Source: Thauera sp. UBA6194 (GTDB lineage Bacteria > Pseudomonadota > Gammaproteobacteria > Burkholderiales > Rhodocyclaceae). Taken from it: 64,000 nt of DNA. Numbering within the stretch: the first letter of the stretch is position 1; each line of letters begins with the position of its first letter. Positions 63,991 to 64,000 of this stretch are shown here, piece after piece. The stretch lies in the NCBI GenBank assembly GCA_002422685.1, contig DITC01000061.1:1-64000 (forward strand), given 5' to 3'. Below the pieces are notes generated by a model. It saw only the letters and a program-made list of their open reading frames with translations. It did no database searches and was not told the DNA's origin. Made by a program: the position numbers and the translations under genes.

Positions 63991-64000
63991 CGCGCGCTCG

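Overview
The window is about 64 kb of high-GC, densely coded bacterial chromosome. I see no insertion sequence, prophage, CRISPR array, rRNA or tRNA gene. The gene orders (rpe-gph-trpE-trpG; murA, his genes, hinT-tatABC; kdsD-lptC-lptA; corC-lnt-glyQ-glyS-gmhB-plsC), a phasin, a PEP-CTERM protein and a sigma-54 promoter point to a betaproteobacterium, most likely Rhodocyclales/Zoogloeaceae (Thauera/Azoarcus type). That placement is inference from gene content; I could not run a search.

Layout. 1-3353 (minus): trpG (cut by the window edge), trpE, gph, rpe. 3430-7455 (minus): an orphan GAF-GspE ATPase, a metallo-beta-lactamase-fold hydrolase and a double-FHA protein. 7616-9682 (minus): sucD and sucC. 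9919-14530: a DUF2889 protein, a FimV-like inner-membrane protein, a Nif3-family protein and a DegS-type protease. 14642-20184 (minus): tatC, tatB, tatA, hinT, hisE, hisI, hisF, hisA, hisH, hisB. 20351-25076: hisC on the opposite strand, then a convergent pair, TIR-CHASE2 (plus) and FecR-PASTA lipoprotein (minus), lying inside what is otherwise a his/tat cluster. 25229-27274 (minus): hisD and hisG. 27425: rnk (plus). 28009-35194 (minus): mlaFEDACB, an ABC-2 exporter pair, ibaG and murA in one tightly packed operon. 35370-44136 (plus): a compact MSHA/type II-like pilus locus with secretin, ATPase, platform protein, a chimeric membrane protein and three pilin-like proteins. 44167-48386: a Kef-type antiporter (minus) and kdsD-lptC-lptA (plus). 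48456-50116 (plus): enoyl-CoA hydratase and a phasin with a near-consensus sigma-70 promoter. 50293-52521 (minus): a PEP-CTERM protein with a terpene-cyclase-like repeat fold plus a TPR protein, behind a close match to a sigma-54 promoter. 52783-63723 (minus): phhB, plsC, gmhB, glyS, glyQ, lnt, corC, ybeY, phoH, miaB and a small exported protein. The right edge carries a sigma-70 promoter pointing out of the window.

Most of the window is housekeeping: tryptophan and histidine synthesis, the TCA cycle, Tat export, outer-membrane lipid transport and LPS, and tRNA/rRNA maturation. Three parts look accessory. The first is the TIR-CHASE2/FecR-PASTA pair, my best candidate for an undescribed system: an envelope-sensing module with a putative NAD-consuming effector. 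The second is the reduced MSHA-like pilus locus with a chimeric GspL-like protein and duplicated pilin modules. The third is the sigma-54-driven PEP-CTERM/TPR operon.
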